From NCBI GenBank assembly GCA_949289575.1, contig CASEOG010000007.1, positions 20,086 through 84,085 of the forward strand: a stretch of 64,000 bases of DNA. Direction: 5' to 3'. Below are positions 23,812 through 33,471 of the stretch, piece after piece (within the stretch, counting starts at the first letter, position 1; every line of letters starts with the position of its first letter). Origin of the DNA: an uncultured Spirochaetales bacterium (GTDB lineage: Bacteria; Spirochaetota; Spirochaetia; JAFGXN01). The notes beneath the pieces are model-generated. The model ran no database searches. It had not been told where the DNA came from and saw nothing but the letters and a program-made list of their open reading frames with translations. The position numbers and the translations under genes were made by a program.

Positions 23812-25233
23812 GTGATTTTTCTGACGCTGACCGGGAAAACGATGGCGGAAAACCGCCGGCTGTGGGAAGAAAACAGCCGCTTTGCCGACGGAGCCGAACT
23901 GAGAGCCGATTTTCTTCTGCCCGAGGAGCGGGCTTGGGCGGCCTCGTTTCCGGCAGAGACCGGGGTGCCCGTCATTCTGACCTGCCGCAAGCCGGAAGAC
24001 GGCGGGCACTGGACGGAAAGCGAAGAGACCCGTACCGCATTCTTCCGCTCCCAGATCGGAAGCGGCTTTTCGTTTTTCGATTTCGAAAAAGATTATGATT
24101 TCCCCGATGCGGAGGAACTTCCGAAAGCGGGAATCCGCATTATCCGTTCTTTTCACGACTTTACCGGCTGTCCGGCCGGGTTTTCCGATTTTCTGATACG
24201 GGTCAACAGCCGCGGTGAAATCCCGAAAGCGGCCGTCACGGTCGCCTCGGCGGCGGAACTGACCGATTTCTTCGAAAAAAGCCGGGAGCTGACTTTCCCG
24301 AAAATTGTGCTGGCGATGGGGCCGTTCGGCTTTCCGTCGCGGATTCTGACCGAATTCAGCGGTTCGATGATCACTTACTGCTGTCCCGACGGCGCACCGG
24401 CGGCACCGGGGCAGATTTCTCCGCGCGAAGCGGTCGAAATTTACCGTTACCGGGAAATCAACCGGGAGACGGCTCTTTACGCCGTGACGGGAAATCCGCT
24501 GACCAAATCCCGTTCGCCGGAAATTCACAATGCGTATCTGAAGCAGCGGGGACTGAATGCGGTTTTTCTGCCGTTTCAGGCCACATCGTATGAAGATTTT
24601 TCGGTTTCGGCGAACCGGCTCGGGATTCGGGGGGCGGCGGTGACGGTGCCGTTTAAAGAGGCGGCTGCGGCGGCTGCCGATGCGGCGTCGTTTGATGTGC
24701 GCAGCTGCGGGGCTGCCAATACGGTTTTGTTCCGCAACGGAAAAACCGAAGCCCACAACACCGACATCGGCGGATTTCTGAAACTGCTTTCGGAAGCGGT
24801 TCCGTCTGTCAAAGGTAAAAAATGTCTGGTTTTCGGTGCCGGCGGAGCGGCGGCGGCCTGTGTCTGTGCGCTGGCAACACGCGGTGCGGAAGTGACGGTG
24901 CTCAACCGGACGCCGGAAAAGGCGCAGCGGCTGGCCGAACGGTTCGGGTGCGGCTTCGGCGGTTTGGAGGCGGCCGCCGGGATTGATGATGCCGATATTC
25001 TGGTGCAGGCTTCCGCGGCGGGGATGCTCGATTTCGAAGCGGTCGATCCGGCCGCAGCCTACCGCTACCGCGGTGACGAGGTCGTTTGCGATATTGTTTA
25101 TAAACCGCGGGAAACGCCTTTTTTGAAGCGGGCGGCCGCGGCCGGCTGCCGCTGTCTTTACGGTATCGGTATGCTGGAAGCGCAGGCGCAGCTTCAGTTC
25201 GGGCTGTTTTATCCGGAAGAGCCGCGGCTTTGA
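23812..25233 (+). CDS. aroDE: Fused 3-dehydroquinate dehydratase / shikimate dehydrogenase
   Basis: The product is 473 aa from GTG 23812, chosen because GGGGGAGGG lies just upstream and all AroD core is retained. N-terminal half (about 1-215): type I dehydroquinase with R-S-F-H-D-F-T (catalytic His) and I-P-K-A-A-V (Schiff-base Lys). C-terminal half (about 220-473): shikimate dehydrogenase with G-N-P-L-T-K-S-R-S-P-E-I-H-N, V-T-V-P-F-K-E (catalytic Lys), H-N-T-D-I-G-G (catalytic Asp) and NADP site G-A-G-G-A-A-A-A. It performs two successive shikimate-pathway steps, in plant-like and chlamydial order. It follows the secreted protein by 19 bp. Confidence 0.93.
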   Translation: MIFLTLTGKTMAENRRLWEENSRFADGAELRADFLLPEERAWAASFPAETGVPVILTCRKPEDGGHWTESEETRTAFFRSQIGSGFSFFDFEKDYDFPDAEELPKAGIRIIRSFHDFTGCPAGFSDFLIRVNSRGEIPKAAVTVASAAELTDFFEKSRELTFPKIVLAMGPFGFPSRILTEFSGSMITYCCPDGAPAAPGQISPREAVEIYRYREINRETALYAVTGNPLTKSRSPEIHNAYLKQRGLNAVFLPFQATSYEDFSVSANRLGIRGAAVTVPFKEAAAAAADAASFDVRSCGAANTVLFRNGKTEAHNTDIGGFLKLLSEAVPSVKGKKCLVFGAGGAAAACVCALATRGAEVTVLNRTPEKAQRLAERFGCGFGGLEAAAGIDDADILVQASAAGMLDFEAVDPAAAYRYRGDEVVCDIVYKPRETPFLKRAAAAGCRCLYGIGMLEAQAQLQFGLFYPEEPRL

Positions 25234-25248
25234 CCGCGGCCGGACGGG

Positions 25249-26211
25249 TCAGTTGACCCGGTTCTGCGGAGTGCCGTTCAGAAAGGCTTTGACGTTGGCG
25301 ACGGCAATTTCCATCAGCCGTCCGCGTGCTTCGGTGGACTGCCAGGCGATGTGCGGCGTTATCAGTGTGTTTCGGGCGCTTAAAAGCGGGTTGCCGGCGG
25401 CCGGCGGTTCGCAGGAAAGCACATCGGCGGCGTACCCGGCAAGACGGCCGCTGTTCAGCGCGTCGGCGACCGCTTTCTCGTCGACCAGGCCGCCGCGGCC
25501 GGTGTTGATCAGGCGGGCGCCCGGTTTGATTTTGGCCAGAAATTCCGCATTGACCATCGAGGCGGTTGCTTCCGTCTGCGGCACATTGAGGCTGATAAAA
25601 TCGGATTTTTGCAGCAGTTCGTCGACGGAGACCTGAACGGCCTTTTTCAGGTAGGGCGAATCCGACCGTTTTTCGGAGCGGTTGCTGTAAAGAACGGTCA
25701 TGCCGAAGGCGGCTCCCAGTTCGGCTGTCCGCTGTCCGATACTGCCGAAACCGATGATGCCGAGTGTTTTCCCCTTCAATTCTCCGATAGCGGCAACGTG
25801 ATAACAAAAGTGGTCGCAGCGGCTCCAGCCGCCGGCTTTGACATCGGCGTTGTGGGCGGCAACATTCATCGTCATTTCCAGAATAAACGCAAAAACCAGC
25901 TGGGCAACGCTGTCGGTGCTGTAAGCCGGAATATTGCAGACCGGAATGCCCCGCTGTGCCGCCGCCGCAATGTCGACCGTATTGTAGCCGGTGGCCAGAA
26001 TGCCGATGTAGCGCAGTTTCGGCAGTGCTTCGATGATTTCTTTTGTCAGAACCGTCTTATTTGTGAGAACGATTTCCGCATCGGCGGCACGTGCAGGAAT
26101 CTCTTCGGGAGCCGTTTTTTCGTAAACGGTGACCGTCCCGAGAGCTTCCAGCCCGCTCCAGGAGAGGTCGCCGGGGTTAAGCGTATATCCGTCCAAAACC
26201 GTTATTTTCAT
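25249..26211 (-). CDS. hprA: D-2-hydroxyacid dehydrogenase (hydroxypyruvate reductase / glycerate dehydrogenase type)
   Basis: The product is 320 aa. NAD-dependent family with the Rossmann motif G-I-I-G-F-G-S-I-G-Q, R of I-N-T-G-R-G-G-L-V-D, the Glu in D-V-L-S-C-E-P-P and catalytic His in I-T-P-H-I-A-W. Closest in pattern to glycerate dehydrogenase/hydroxypyruvate reductase, but the substrate cannot be settled. Two ATGs lie side by side at 26214 and 26211; the second has the better distance from SD AAGGAGG. It follows ilvN by about 27 bp, so it is likely in the ilvBN transcript. Confidence 0.85.
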   Translation of the reverse strand: MKITVLDGYTLNPGDLSWSGLEALGTVTVYEKTAPEEIPARAADAEIVLTNKTVLTKEIIEALPKLRYIGILATGYNTVDIAAAAQRGIPVCNIPAYSTDSVAQLVFAFILEMTMNVAAHNADVKAGGWSRCDHFCYHVAAIGELKGKTLGIIGFGSIGQRTAELGAAFGMTVLYSNRSEKRSDSPYLKKAVQVSVDELLQKSDFISLNVPQTEATASMVNAEFLAKIKPGARLINTGRGGLVDEKAVADALNSGRLAGYAADVLSCEPPAAGNPLLSARNTLITPHIAWQSTEARGRLMEIAVANVKAFLNGTPQNRVN

Positions 26212-26238
26212 CATTTCCTCCTTGCATCCGTGCCGGAA

Positions 26239-26733
26239 TCAGGTCCGTTCCGCGCCCCGTGACATAATGATTTTCCCCGAGCGGATCACTTCGATCAGGC
26301 CGTAGGGAGTCAGCACCTGACGGATACCGTCGATTTTTTCCCCGGAAGCGTCGATGGAGAAAACGACACAGTCGGGTGAAATATCCATCGGGTTGACGCC
26401 GAAGGCGTGAATCAGCTGCAGGATTTCGGTTCTTGTTTCGTCCGTGGTTCTGACTTTGAAAAGAGCCAGCTCCTTTTTGAGTACCGGTAAGTCGGTTAAA
26501 TCTTTGGCGTAGACGACATCGACCAGCCGGTTCAGCTGTTTGAGCATCAGATTGAGCGTGTCGGGGTCGCCGGTTGCGGTGATGGTCATTCGCGAAAAAT
26601 CGGGGTCGTTTGAACGGGAAACGACAAGGCTGTCGATGTTGTAACCGCGGCGGGCAAAGACCAGCGCAATGCGGATCAGGACACCCGGTTTGTTGTTGAC
26701 GTAAAGGCTGATATTATGCTGTTTTTTGTTCAT
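26239..26733 (-). CDS. ilvN: Acetolactate synthase small (regulatory) subunit
   Basis: The product is 164 aa, the ilvH/ilvN length. The N-terminal ACT domain ([17 protein letters not shown]) binds the feedback amino acid (valine in known enzymes), and the C-terminal domain follows. It activates and regulates IlvB. Start ATG 26733 overlaps the ilvB stop by 4 bp. Confidence 0.93.
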   Translation of the reverse strand: MNKKQHNISLYVNNKPGVLIRIALVFARRGYNIDSLVVSRSNDPDFSRMTITATGDPDTLNLMLKQLNRLVDVVYAKDLTDLPVLKKELALFKVRTTDETRTEILQLIHAFGVNPMDISPDCVVFSIDASGEKIDGIRQVLTPYGLIEVIRSGKIIMSRGAERT

Positions 26734-28439
26734 TTTGTTTTTCCTCCGGCCGCATCGAGAATCATATCTTCCAAAGGTTTTCCGGCGGGGACCATCGGAA
26801 AGACGTTGTCATCCTTGGCGATTTCCGCATCGATCAGACAGGGGCCGTCGTTGTAGGCGAGGGCGGCTTTGAGTGTATGGCGGACATCGGCACTTCGTTT
26901 GATGCGGAACGCTTTGATGCCGTAGCTTTGCGCCAGACGGACGAAATCGGGGTTGCCTTCGAGCCAGACACCGGAAAGGCGGTTTTCGTAAAAGAGATCC
27001 TGCCACTGCCGGACCATTCCGAGATAGTTGTTGTTGAGCAGCAAAATTTTAATCGGAAGGCGGTTGACGGCGGCGGTTGCCAGTTCCGACTGTGTCATCT
27101 GAAAGCCGCCGTCGCCGAGGACGGCAATGACCGTTTTATCGGGGCGGGCGATTTGGGCACCGATCGATGAGGGCAGGCCGAAGCCCATCGTACCGGCTCC
27201 TCCCGAAGAAATCCACTGAAAGCGTTCCGATATTTTGTAATATTGAGCCGCCCACATCTGGTTTTGTCCGACATCGGTGGTCACAACCGCTTCGCCGTTT
27301 GTCAGCCGGTAAATCTCATCGATCAGATGCTGGGCGCGCAGCTTGCCCGTTTTTTTATAGCGCAACGGGAAATTCTTTTTCAGCGTCTGAATCCGGCGGC
27401 TCCAGGAGTCGTTCTTTTTCGGTTCGAGACAGGCGGAAATCAGGGAGAGAGCTTCCCGTGCATCGGCGCAGATTCCGATATCGACGGGAATGATTTTGCC
27501 GATTTCACTCGGATCGAGGTCGATATGGATTTTGCGTGCATTTTTGCAAAACGATTTCGGATCGCCGGCAATACGGTCGTCCCACCGCGACCCGACGGAA
27601 ATCACCAGGTCCGCTTCGGTCAGGGCTTTGTTGGCGTAGGCGGTTCCGTGCATACCGGCCATACCGAGGCTCAACGGATGATTTTCGGGGAAAGCCCCTT
27701 TTCCGAGCAGCGTGCAGACAACCGGAATATTCTGCTTTTCGGCGATTTCGCGCAGGACTTTTTCCGCACCCGAAAGAACGGCTCCGTGTCCGGCAATGAA
27801 AACCGGGCGGGATGCGGCAGTTATCATTTCGGCCGCCTGACGGCAGAGATCCGCATCGGCGGGATCGGAGGTTTTGTAGCCGGGCAGGCGGAACGGCTCG
27901 GATGTCAGGGTAAACTGATCGTCGTTCAGCACGGCGGATGAAATATCTTTCGGAATATCGATCAGCACCGGTCCCGGGCGTCCCGAGTTGGCGATATAGA
28001 GAGCTTCTTTGACAATGCGGGGAATGTCTTTCGGGTCGGTAATCAGATAGGAATGTTTGACAATCGGATAACTGATTCCGAGCATATCGGCTTCCTGAAA
28101 CGAATCGAGACCGAGCGATTTCGTCGGAGCCTGTCCCGTGAGAATCACCAGCGGAACCGAGTCCATGTGTGCCGTCATGATGCCGGTAATCGTATTGGTG
28201 GCACCCGGTCCCGATGTGACAAGAACCACGCCCGGTTTGCCTGTCGCACGGGCGTAGCCGTCGGCCATGTGGGTTGCTCCCTGTTCATGGCGTGTCAGAA
28301 TGAACTTTATGGGGGATTCGGGCAGAACATCGAAAATCGGGATGATCGATCCGCCCGGATATCCGAAAATGTATTCGACGCCTTCATTGTGAAGAACTTC
28401 CGTGAGAAGGTGGGCGCCTGTTCGTTTTGTCGGATTCAT
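26730..28439 (-). CDS. ilvB: Acetolactate synthase large (catalytic) subunit
   Basis: The product is 569 aa. ThDP- and FAD-dependent condensation of two pyruvates, or pyruvate and 2-oxobutyrate, the first common step of branched-chain amino acid synthesis. Motifs: [10 protein letters not shown] (N-terminal), the catalytic Glu in [15 protein letters not shown] and the ThDP/Mg site [24 protein letters not shown] precedes ATG 28439, and a promoter lies at 28460-28488. No ilvC or leader peptide is adjacent. Confidence 0.96.
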   Translation of the reverse strand: MNPTKRTGAHLLTEVLHNEGVEYIFGYPGGSIIPIFDVLPESPIKFILTRHEQGATHMADGYARATGKPGVVLVTSGPGATNTITGIMTAHMDSVPLVILTGQAPTKSLGLDSFQEADMLGISYPIVKHSYLITDPKDIPRIVKEALYIANSGRPGPVLIDIPKDISSAVLNDDQFTLTSEPFRLPGYKTSDPADADLCRQAAEMITAASRPVFIAGHGAVLSGAEKVLREIAEKQNIPVVCTLLGKGAFPENHPLSLGMAGMHGTAYANKALTEADLVISVGSRWDDRIAGDPKSFCKNARKIHIDLDPSEIGKIIPVDIGICADAREALSLISACLEPKKNDSWSRRIQTLKKNFPLRYKKTGKLRAQHLIDEIYRLTNGEAVVTTDVGQNQMWAAQYYKISERFQWISSGGAGTMGFGLPSSIGAQIARPDKTVIAVLGDGGFQMTQSELATAAVNRLPIKILLLNNNYLGMVRQWQDLFYENRLSGVWLEGNPDFVRLAQSYGIKAFRIKRSADVRHTLKAALAYNDGPCLIDAEIAKDDNVFPMVPAGKPLEDMILDAAGGKTK

Positions 28440-28459
28440 TTTTTGTCTCCTTTTCTTTT

Positions 28460-28488
28460 AAATTACCCCATCGAAACGGAAGTGTCAA
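28460..28488 (-). promoter_or_regulatory. Promoter of ilvBN
   Basis: Minus strand: TTGACA (28488-28483), 17 bp, TAATTT (28465-28460). About 15 bases later the ilvB SD and ATG follow, so there is no room for a leader-peptide attenuator. Confidence 0.8.
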
Positions 28489-28680
28489 TCATTTTAAACG
28501 AAAAAAAAGATAAATTTATCTGTTTCAGAGAAATTGCAGGCTAATTTCAACGGAATAAACTGAAAGTTGATATAAAAAAAAGAATTTCCCGGAAAATTTC
28601 ACTCATTCGCAACAGATGTTTTAACGAAAGATTTTCGGACGAATCGGCGGAATTCGCTTTCCTTTTTAAAAAATTTGCCG

Positions 28681-28686
28681 TAATAT
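28681..28686 (+). promoter_or_regulatory. -10 box directly before rlmE
   Basis: TAATAT at 28681-28686 lies nine bases before ATG 28696. The -35 region (TTTCCT at 28658-28663) is weak. No SD is present. Confidence 0.5.
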
Positions 28687-28695
28687 AAAATAGTG

Positions 28696-29289
28696 ATGAA
28701 AAACGACAGGAGTCAGGCAGATTTTTATACCTTAAAGGCAAAAAAAGAGGGATATCCGGCCCGCAGTGTTTATAAACTGAAAGAAATCGACGGGAAGTTT
28801 AAAATTTTACGGCCGGGGATGACGGTTGCCGATATCGGAGCGGCGCCCGGCAGCTGGAGTCTTTACGCCTGCCGCCGTCTGGGAACGGCGGGGCGGGTGG
28901 TCGGTATCGATCTCAAAGAGTTTCGTCTCGAATCGCCGGCGGCCGCCTTCACCGGATTTTTCGGTGATGCCTTCGATCCCGGCAATATCGAAAAGCTGAC
29001 GGCGTTGGGGCCTTACGATGTGCTGCTCAGCGATGCCGCACCGGCAACAACCGGCAACCGCACCGTCGATGCCGGCGCCTCGTACGAGCTGGTCGAGCAG
29101 GTGATTACGTTAAGCGAATCGATTCTGAAACGGGGCGGCAGTCTGGTTGTCAAAATCTTTCAGGGCGGCGACGAGAAAGAGCTGTTCGAGCGGATGAAAA
29201 CCATGTTCGTTTCGGTAAAAAGTTTCAAGCCGGAAGCGTGCCGGAAAATATCGTTCGAAACCTATTTTATCGGCAAGGAGAAAAAATGA
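28696..29289 (+). CDS. rlmE: 23S rRNA 2'-O-methyltransferase E (RlmE/FtsJ)
   Basis: The product is 197 aa from ATG 28696 (GTG 28693 directly before it is an alternative). The SAM-binding motif is A-D-I-G-A-A-P-G-S-W-S. The K-D-K-E tetrad can be read: Lys in R-S-V-Y-K-L-K-E, Asp in L-S-D-A-A-P, Lys in V-V-K-I-F-Q-G and Glu in S-F-E-T-Y. It methylates U2552 of 23S rRNA in characterised bacteria. No SD precedes the start; a TAATAT box sits nine bases upstream, consistent with a leaderless or near-leaderless mRNA. It overlaps the next gene by ATGA. Confidence 0.92.
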   Translation: MKNDRSQADFYTLKAKKEGYPARSVYKLKEIDGKFKILRPGMTVADIGAAPGSWSLYACRRLGTAGRVVGIDLKEFRLESPAAAFTGFFGDAFDPGNIEKLTALGPYDVLLSDAAPATTGNRTVDAGASYELVEQVITLSESILKRGGSLVVKIFQGGDEKELFERMKTMFVSVKSFKPEACRKISFETYFIGKEKK

Positions 29290-29912
29290 ACCGCTTATGC
29301 TGCATTCTCTCTCTTCTTTTTTTGATTCCCTCCTGTGTGACTGCGCAGGAAGCGATACACCGCGATAAAATCGACCGGATAATCGAAGCGGCTTATGCGT
29401 TAAACGGAAAAACCGAGGTGACGGTCAACGGCCGGCGGTTTAACAGCGACTGTTCCGGGCTGATTTACGGAATCTATTCGGCGGCCGGAATCGATTTGCA
29501 AAGCCGTATCGGAAAATACAAGGGTGACGGCGTCAAGCGCATTTATCAGCTGATGGACGAAAACGGACTTCTTTATTACGCCTGGGTCCCCGTTCCCGGA
29601 GATCTGATTTTTTGGGATAATACATACGATAAAAACGGGGACGGACGGGAGAACGATTATCTGACACATGTCGGAGTGGTCGTCTCGGTCGAAGATGACG
29701 GGCAAATTTCCTATATTCATTATCATACCGGGCGCGGTATTATGATTGAAAAAATGAATCTTCTGAAGCCGGGCGTTTATGCCGATGTCGTTGACGGGGA
29801 AACGGTTATCCGGAATTCTTACATGAGATCCGTGTCGGCACCCAAGAGCCGGCGGCAGCTGGCCGGAGATTTATGCCGGAATTTTGCCATGGGGTATGCG
29901 TTACCGCAGTAA
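29286..29912 (+). CDS. Secreted NlpC/P60-like cysteine peptidase
   Basis: The product is 208 aa. ATG 29286 follows SD AAGGAG inside the end of rlmE. A hydrophobic signal ends near I-P-S-C (Cys17) or V-T-A-Q, so it may be a lipoprotein or a cleaved secreted protein. The catalytic core reads N-S-D-C-S-G-L-I-Y-G-I-Y (Cys nucleophile), L-T-H-V-G-V-V-V (His) and Y-I-H-Y-H-T (third polar residue), matching NlpC/P60 or the related CHAP fold. Expected to cut peptidoglycan stem peptides. The 3' end overlaps the convergent ankyrin gene by 12 bp. Confidence 0.8.
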   Translation: MNRLCCILSLLFLIPSCVTAQEAIHRDKIDRIIEAAYALNGKTEVTVNGRRFNSDCSGLIYGIYSAAGIDLQSRIGKYKGDGVKRIYQLMDENGLLYYAWVPVPGDLIFWDNTYDKNGDGRENDYLTHVGVVVSVEDDGQISYIHYHTGRGIMIEKMNLLKPGVYADVVDGETVIRNSYMRSVSAPKSRRQLAGDLCRNFAMGYALPQ

Positions 29913-30701
29913 CCCCGATTGCGCATAGTCGAAAAAGGTCCGGTTGTCGCCGGATGATTTTTTCCAGTCGGCACCGTAGGTGATCAGAAGACGGGCGGTT
30001 TCCTCATGGCCGTTTTTGGCCGCCAGCATAAGAGGCGTCATCCCGTTTCGGGTTGTCGTATCGGGGTCGGCTCCGCCCCGAAGAAGGATTCTGACCGTAA
30101 GAGTGTGACCTTTTGCGGCAGCCAGATGAAGCGCCGTATAACCGTCGGTATCTTTTGCGTTCGGATCGGCTCCGTATTCCAAAAGCGTCTTTGCATAGAC
30201 GGTTTTGCCCCAGTAGGCGGCATACATCAGAGGTGTATCGCCTTCGTCCGAAGATTCATTGGCCGCTTTCGGGTTTTTGGCCAGAACGGACAACAGTTCC
30301 GCTGTCCTGTTTTCCCGAATCAGTTCGGAGAGCCGGACAGGCGGCAGCACCGGCGGGTGTGAATATTTTTCGCGGGAAAGAAGATTTTCTATTTCTTTTA
30401 AATTTCTCAGACGGGCAACACGGAGAGGCGAAAGCGTCTGCGGTGCGTGGAAATCGGGAAAGGCTCCGTTCTCGAGAAGAAAATAAACCATTTCCGTATT
30501 CTCCCGCAGAATCGCGCAGATGAGAGGTGTTTTCCCGTCTTCCGTCAGGAAATTGACATCGGCCCCCTTCTCGAGAAGCGTCCGGACGGAAGCGATATCG
30601 TTCGATTCGACGGCCCGAATCAGGCTGTTCCCGTCGGCAAAAGAAAACAGTGCCGCAGGCATAAAAAAAGCAAAGACCAAAAGGAAAAAACTGTTTTTCA
30701 T
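29901..30701 (-). CDS. Exported ankyrin-repeat protein
   Basis: The product is 266 aa with a signal peptide (about 1-22, LFSFA-DGN). Ankyrin repeats follow at about 25-110 and 150-260, with consensus G-x-T-P-L-x-x-A and L-L-x-x-G-A-D-x-N. A degenerate stretch (110-150) separates the two blocks. A periplasmic protein-interaction role is likely; no enzymatic motif. The SD AAGGAGG lies 13 bases before ATG 30701, longer than usual. Its promoter is at 30727-30755. Confidence 0.85.
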   Translation of the reverse strand: MKNSFFLLVFAFFMPAALFSFADGNSLIRAVESNDIASVRTLLEKGADVNFLTEDGKTPLICAILRENTEMVYFLLENGAFPDFHAPQTLSPLRVARLRNLKEIENLLSREKYSHPPVLPPVRLSELIRENRTAELLSVLAKNPKAANESSDEGDTPLMYAAYWGKTVYAKTLLEYGADPNAKDTDGYTALHLAAAKGHTLTVRILLRGGADPDTTTRNGMTPLMLAAKNGHEETARLLITYGADWKKSSGDNRTFFDYAQSGLLR

Positions 30702-30726
30702 GCCGGTTTCGAATCCTCCTTACACT

Positions 30727-30755
30727 ATTTTAACAGGAAATTCCTCTGTTTGCAA
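30727..30755 (-). promoter_or_regulatory. Promoter of the ankyrin gene
   Basis: Minus strand: TTGCAA (30755-30750), 17 bp, TAAAAT (30732-30727). Confidence 0.75.
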
Positions 30756-30781
30756 TGATAAATATTTATTTTAAAAAAAAG

Positions 30782-30810
30782 TTGACAGAGTACCGATTCA
30801 AATTTACAAT
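30782..30810 (+). promoter_or_regulatory. Promoter next to the outer-membrane protein ATG
   Basis: TTGACA (30782-30787), 17 bp, TACAAT (30805-30810). ATG 30821 is ten bases further, leaving a predicted leader of only a few bases and no SD. Confidence 0.8.
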
Positions 30811-30820
30811 ATCATCGGCA

Positions 30821-32386
30821 ATGGTATTATCAAAGAAAAAACCGTTTATTGCAGTTTGGTTTTTGTTCTGTCTATTCCCTCTTTTTGCACAGGACAATGC
30901 ATTACAGCCCGGTTCCGGCGCAGGGACCGAAACGGAATCCGTTACGGAAGACCGTGAAGTCCGGATTCCCGACAATATTGCCGTTTCTTTCAATATCGGT
31001 TCGATTATTACTTATGACAACGAACGGATGCACGATTTTCACAGTCAGTGGTTCGGCTGGTATCCGGAATTTCTGATTTTTCTCGGACTTGATATGCCCA
31101 GCGGCATTCAGGATATGAATGTGACGATTTCCGGAATCAATTGGGGACTGCTCGAAAATTCGTTCCGTTTCCGATGGGGCGGGGGAGTCGAATTTATCGT
31201 TTACCGGGGAGGCCCCGACGGACGCGCTATACAATACGACGAAAGCTATAGCGAAGCGGGTGATTATTGGGCCGAGCAGGACCGCAGGCGAAGAGCCGGT
31301 CTGGACTATGTGGAAACAGGATACGACCGTGCTTTTGCCGACTGGGGGTTTGACTGGATCGGCGGGTATTCGTTCGGAGAAAAGGGACGGTCGGATATAA
31401 CGTTTCTGCTCGGATATTCCGGACGGTGGGGACAATTTCTGCGGGATTACAAGCCCGAAACGATACAATATTTATTCGAAACCGATTATCCCGACCGGGA
31501 TATGTATTTGCACAATAAGCTGACAGCCTCTTTCAGTTACAGTTTTCGCGAAGAGTTTAACGAACGGTTTACTCACGGACTTTATAACGAAATCGGAACG
31601 GGTGTTTCTCTCGATCTGGCGCCGGCCTTTATGAATCCGTCGATAACGGGCGAATTCCTGCCGCTGAAAGATGCGGACGGCAATTTCGTATACGACGGAG
31701 CCGGAAATAAAGTTCTGTCCGGAGAAAGGGCGTACACTGCCGATTATTACCGTCTGCAATTTGATGTGTTCGGCCGGCGCAAACTGTTCGATGTGGCACC
31801 CAACCGAAAAAGCGTGCTGTTTACCGGGCATCTGAAGTGGGGAGCCTCGGTTCGATATACCGATTATCTGGGCGACGAAGGTTATATTCCGTTGGATGTC
31901 CGTATGGAAATCCGGGATGATGCGCTGTTCGGTCGCCGTGACGATGTTTTGGCGGTTCGGGAATATACCCGTTCGGTGTCGCTTGTCGGCAATCTGGAGC
32001 TGATTCTCGGTCTGCCTCAAATCAAAATCGAAGATTTAAAAACATGGACGCCGCCGGAAACCAATGCCGGATGGGGAAAGGTGGAGGATTCGTTCGGACG
32101 GACGTTGAAAAAATTCGGGGTCGAACCGAACGCCGCCCGCTGGAATCAGACCAATCTGATTGATCCGACGTTGACATTTCGTCTGGGATCGAACTGGATT
32201 AAGCAGTTAAAAGAAAGTCCCGGAAACCGTTATCAGACCTTTTACATCGATCAGCCGAGCTGGCTCGATCTCGACTTTGTAATTGACCTGAATGTCCGCG
32301 TTTTTGACGTTCTAAATCTCGGACTGGTTTTCGAATTCGAGCTGGAATATCCGCAATTCAACGAATGGTGGTTCCGGTTCGGCTGA
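30821..32386 (+). CDS. Predicted outer-membrane beta-barrel protein
   Basis: The product is 521 aa with a signal peptide cleaved near residue 23 (LFA-QDN). After a short acidic linker the sequence alternates aromatic and polar residues in strand-like stretches (for example N-S-F-R-F-R-W-G-G-G-V-E-F and L-T-A-S-F-S-Y-S-F), with acidic loops, and ends W-W-F-R-F-G, close to the aromatic C-terminus recognised by the barrel assembly machinery. No named family recognised; spirochaetes carry many such orphan barrels. The start at 30821 lacks an SD and abuts a promoter. The short gap to ldhA (20 bp) implies cotranscription. Confidence 0.75.
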   Translation: MVLSKKKPFIAVWFLFCLFPLFAQDNALQPGSGAGTETESVTEDREVRIPDNIAVSFNIGSIITYDNERMHDFHSQWFGWYPEFLIFLGLDMPSGIQDMNVTISGINWGLLENSFRFRWGGGVEFIVYRGGPDGRAIQYDESYSEAGDYWAEQDRRRRAGLDYVETGYDRAFADWGFDWIGGYSFGEKGRSDITFLLGYSGRWGQFLRDYKPETIQYLFETDYPDRDMYLHNKLTASFSYSFREEFNERFTHGLYNEIGTGVSLDLAPAFMNPSITGEFLPLKDADGNFVYDGAGNKVLSGERAYTADYYRLQFDVFGRRKLFDVAPNRKSVLFTGHLKWGASVRYTDYLGDEGYIPLDVRMEIRDDALFGRRDDVLAVREYTRSVSLVGNLELILGLPQIKIEDLKTWTPPETNAGWGKVEDSFGRTLKKFGVEPNAARWNQTNLIDPTLTFRLGSNWIKQLKESPGNRYQTFYIDQPSWLDLDFVIDLNVRVFDVLNLGLVFEFELEYPQFNEWWFRFG

Positions 32387-32406
32387 TACGGCAGAGGAGG
32401 AAAATC

Positions 32407-33408
32407 ATGAGTATCAGAATTGCCTTTTTCGACGCGAAACCGTATGATATCGCTTTTTTTGATGAGGAAAACAAACGGTACGGTTTCGAAATTAAGTATT
32501 TCGAGTCCAAACTGACACCGGACACGGCGCTTTTGGCGGCCGGCTTCGATGCGGTGTGCGCCTTTGTCAACGACGATCTGAGTCGACAGACAATCGAAAT
32601 CCTTCACGAGCAGGGAATTCGGCTGGCGGTTTTACGGTGCGCCGGCTTTAATAATGTCGACACGGAAGCGGCCAAAGGCAAACTGAAAGTGCTGCGGGTA
32701 CCGGCCTATTCTCCCCATGCGGTCGCCGAATACGCACTGGCGATGATTCTGACCCTGAACCGGAAAACGCACAAAGCTTACCAGAGAACCCGTGAAAACA
32801 ACTTTCGGATTCACGGCCTGCTCGGATTCGACCTTTACGGCAAAACAATCGGTGTCATCGGAACCGGAAAAATCGGGATGACCTTTATCGAAATTCTCTC
32901 CGGTTTCGGCATGCGGGTGCTGGCTTACGATGCTTTTCCCGATGCGGAAGCGCAGAAAAAATACGGCTTTACCTATGCCGATCCCGACACTCTCTATCAG
33001 GAATCGGATATCATTTCGCTTCACTGTCCGCTTAACGATCAGACATATCACATGATTAATGAAGAGAGTCTTGCGAAAATGAAAGACGGTGTGATGCTGA
33101 TTAACACCAGCCGGGGAGCTCTCATCGATTCCAAAGCGCTGATTGCCGCGCTTAAGTCGAGGAAAATCGGTTCGGCTGCTCTCGATGTTTACGAAGAGGA
33201 AGAAAATTTCTTTTTCGAGGATATTTCCGATGAAGTGATGCCCGACGATGTTCTGGCGCGCCTGCTTTCCTTTAACAATGTTCTGATTACATCGCATCAG
33301 GGATTTTTTACACGGGAAGCGGAACAGAACATTGCGGCCGTCACGTTGAAAAACGTTGCGCTTTATTTCGACGGCGGAGATACGTCGGCGACCGAGGTGC
33401 GGTCATAA
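32407..33408 (+). CDS. ldhA: D-lactate dehydrogenase, fermentative LdhA type
   Basis: The product is 333 aa. It reduces pyruvate to D-lactate with NADH. Motifs: L-R-C-A-G-F-N-N-V-D, the Rossmann G-V-I-G-T-G-K-I-G, catalytic Arg in N-T-S-R-G-A-L-I-D, and catalytic His in I-T-S-H-Q-G-F-F-T, with the LdhA-type D-V-Y-E-E-E-E-N-F-F-F-E-D. SD GAGGAGG precedes ATG 32407. It likely regenerates NAD+ alongside the hydrogenase. Confidence 0.95.
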   Translation: MSIRIAFFDAKPYDIAFFDEENKRYGFEIKYFESKLTPDTALLAAGFDAVCAFVNDDLSRQTIEILHEQGIRLAVLRCAGFNNVDTEAAKGKLKVLRVPAYSPHAVAEYALAMILTLNRKTHKAYQRTRENNFRIHGLLGFDLYGKTIGVIGTGKIGMTFIEILSGFGMRVLAYDAFPDAEAQKKYGFTYADPDTLYQESDIISLHCPLNDQTYHMINEESLAKMKDGVMLINTSRGALIDSKALIAALKSRKIGSAALDVYEEEENFFFEDISDEVMPDDVLARLLSFNNVLITSHQGFFTREAEQNIAAVTLKNVALYFDGGDTSATEVRS

Positions 33409-33471
33409 AAGGGAAAATCGGGTCAAACCCGGAAAAATTAAGATAAAACAATCCGAACAAAGGAGATAAAG

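Noticed and set aside
28440-28692. Attenuator or leader peptide for ilvBN
   Set aside because: The promoter is about 15-20 bp from the ilvB SD, leaving no room; no Leu/Val/Ile-rich short frame.
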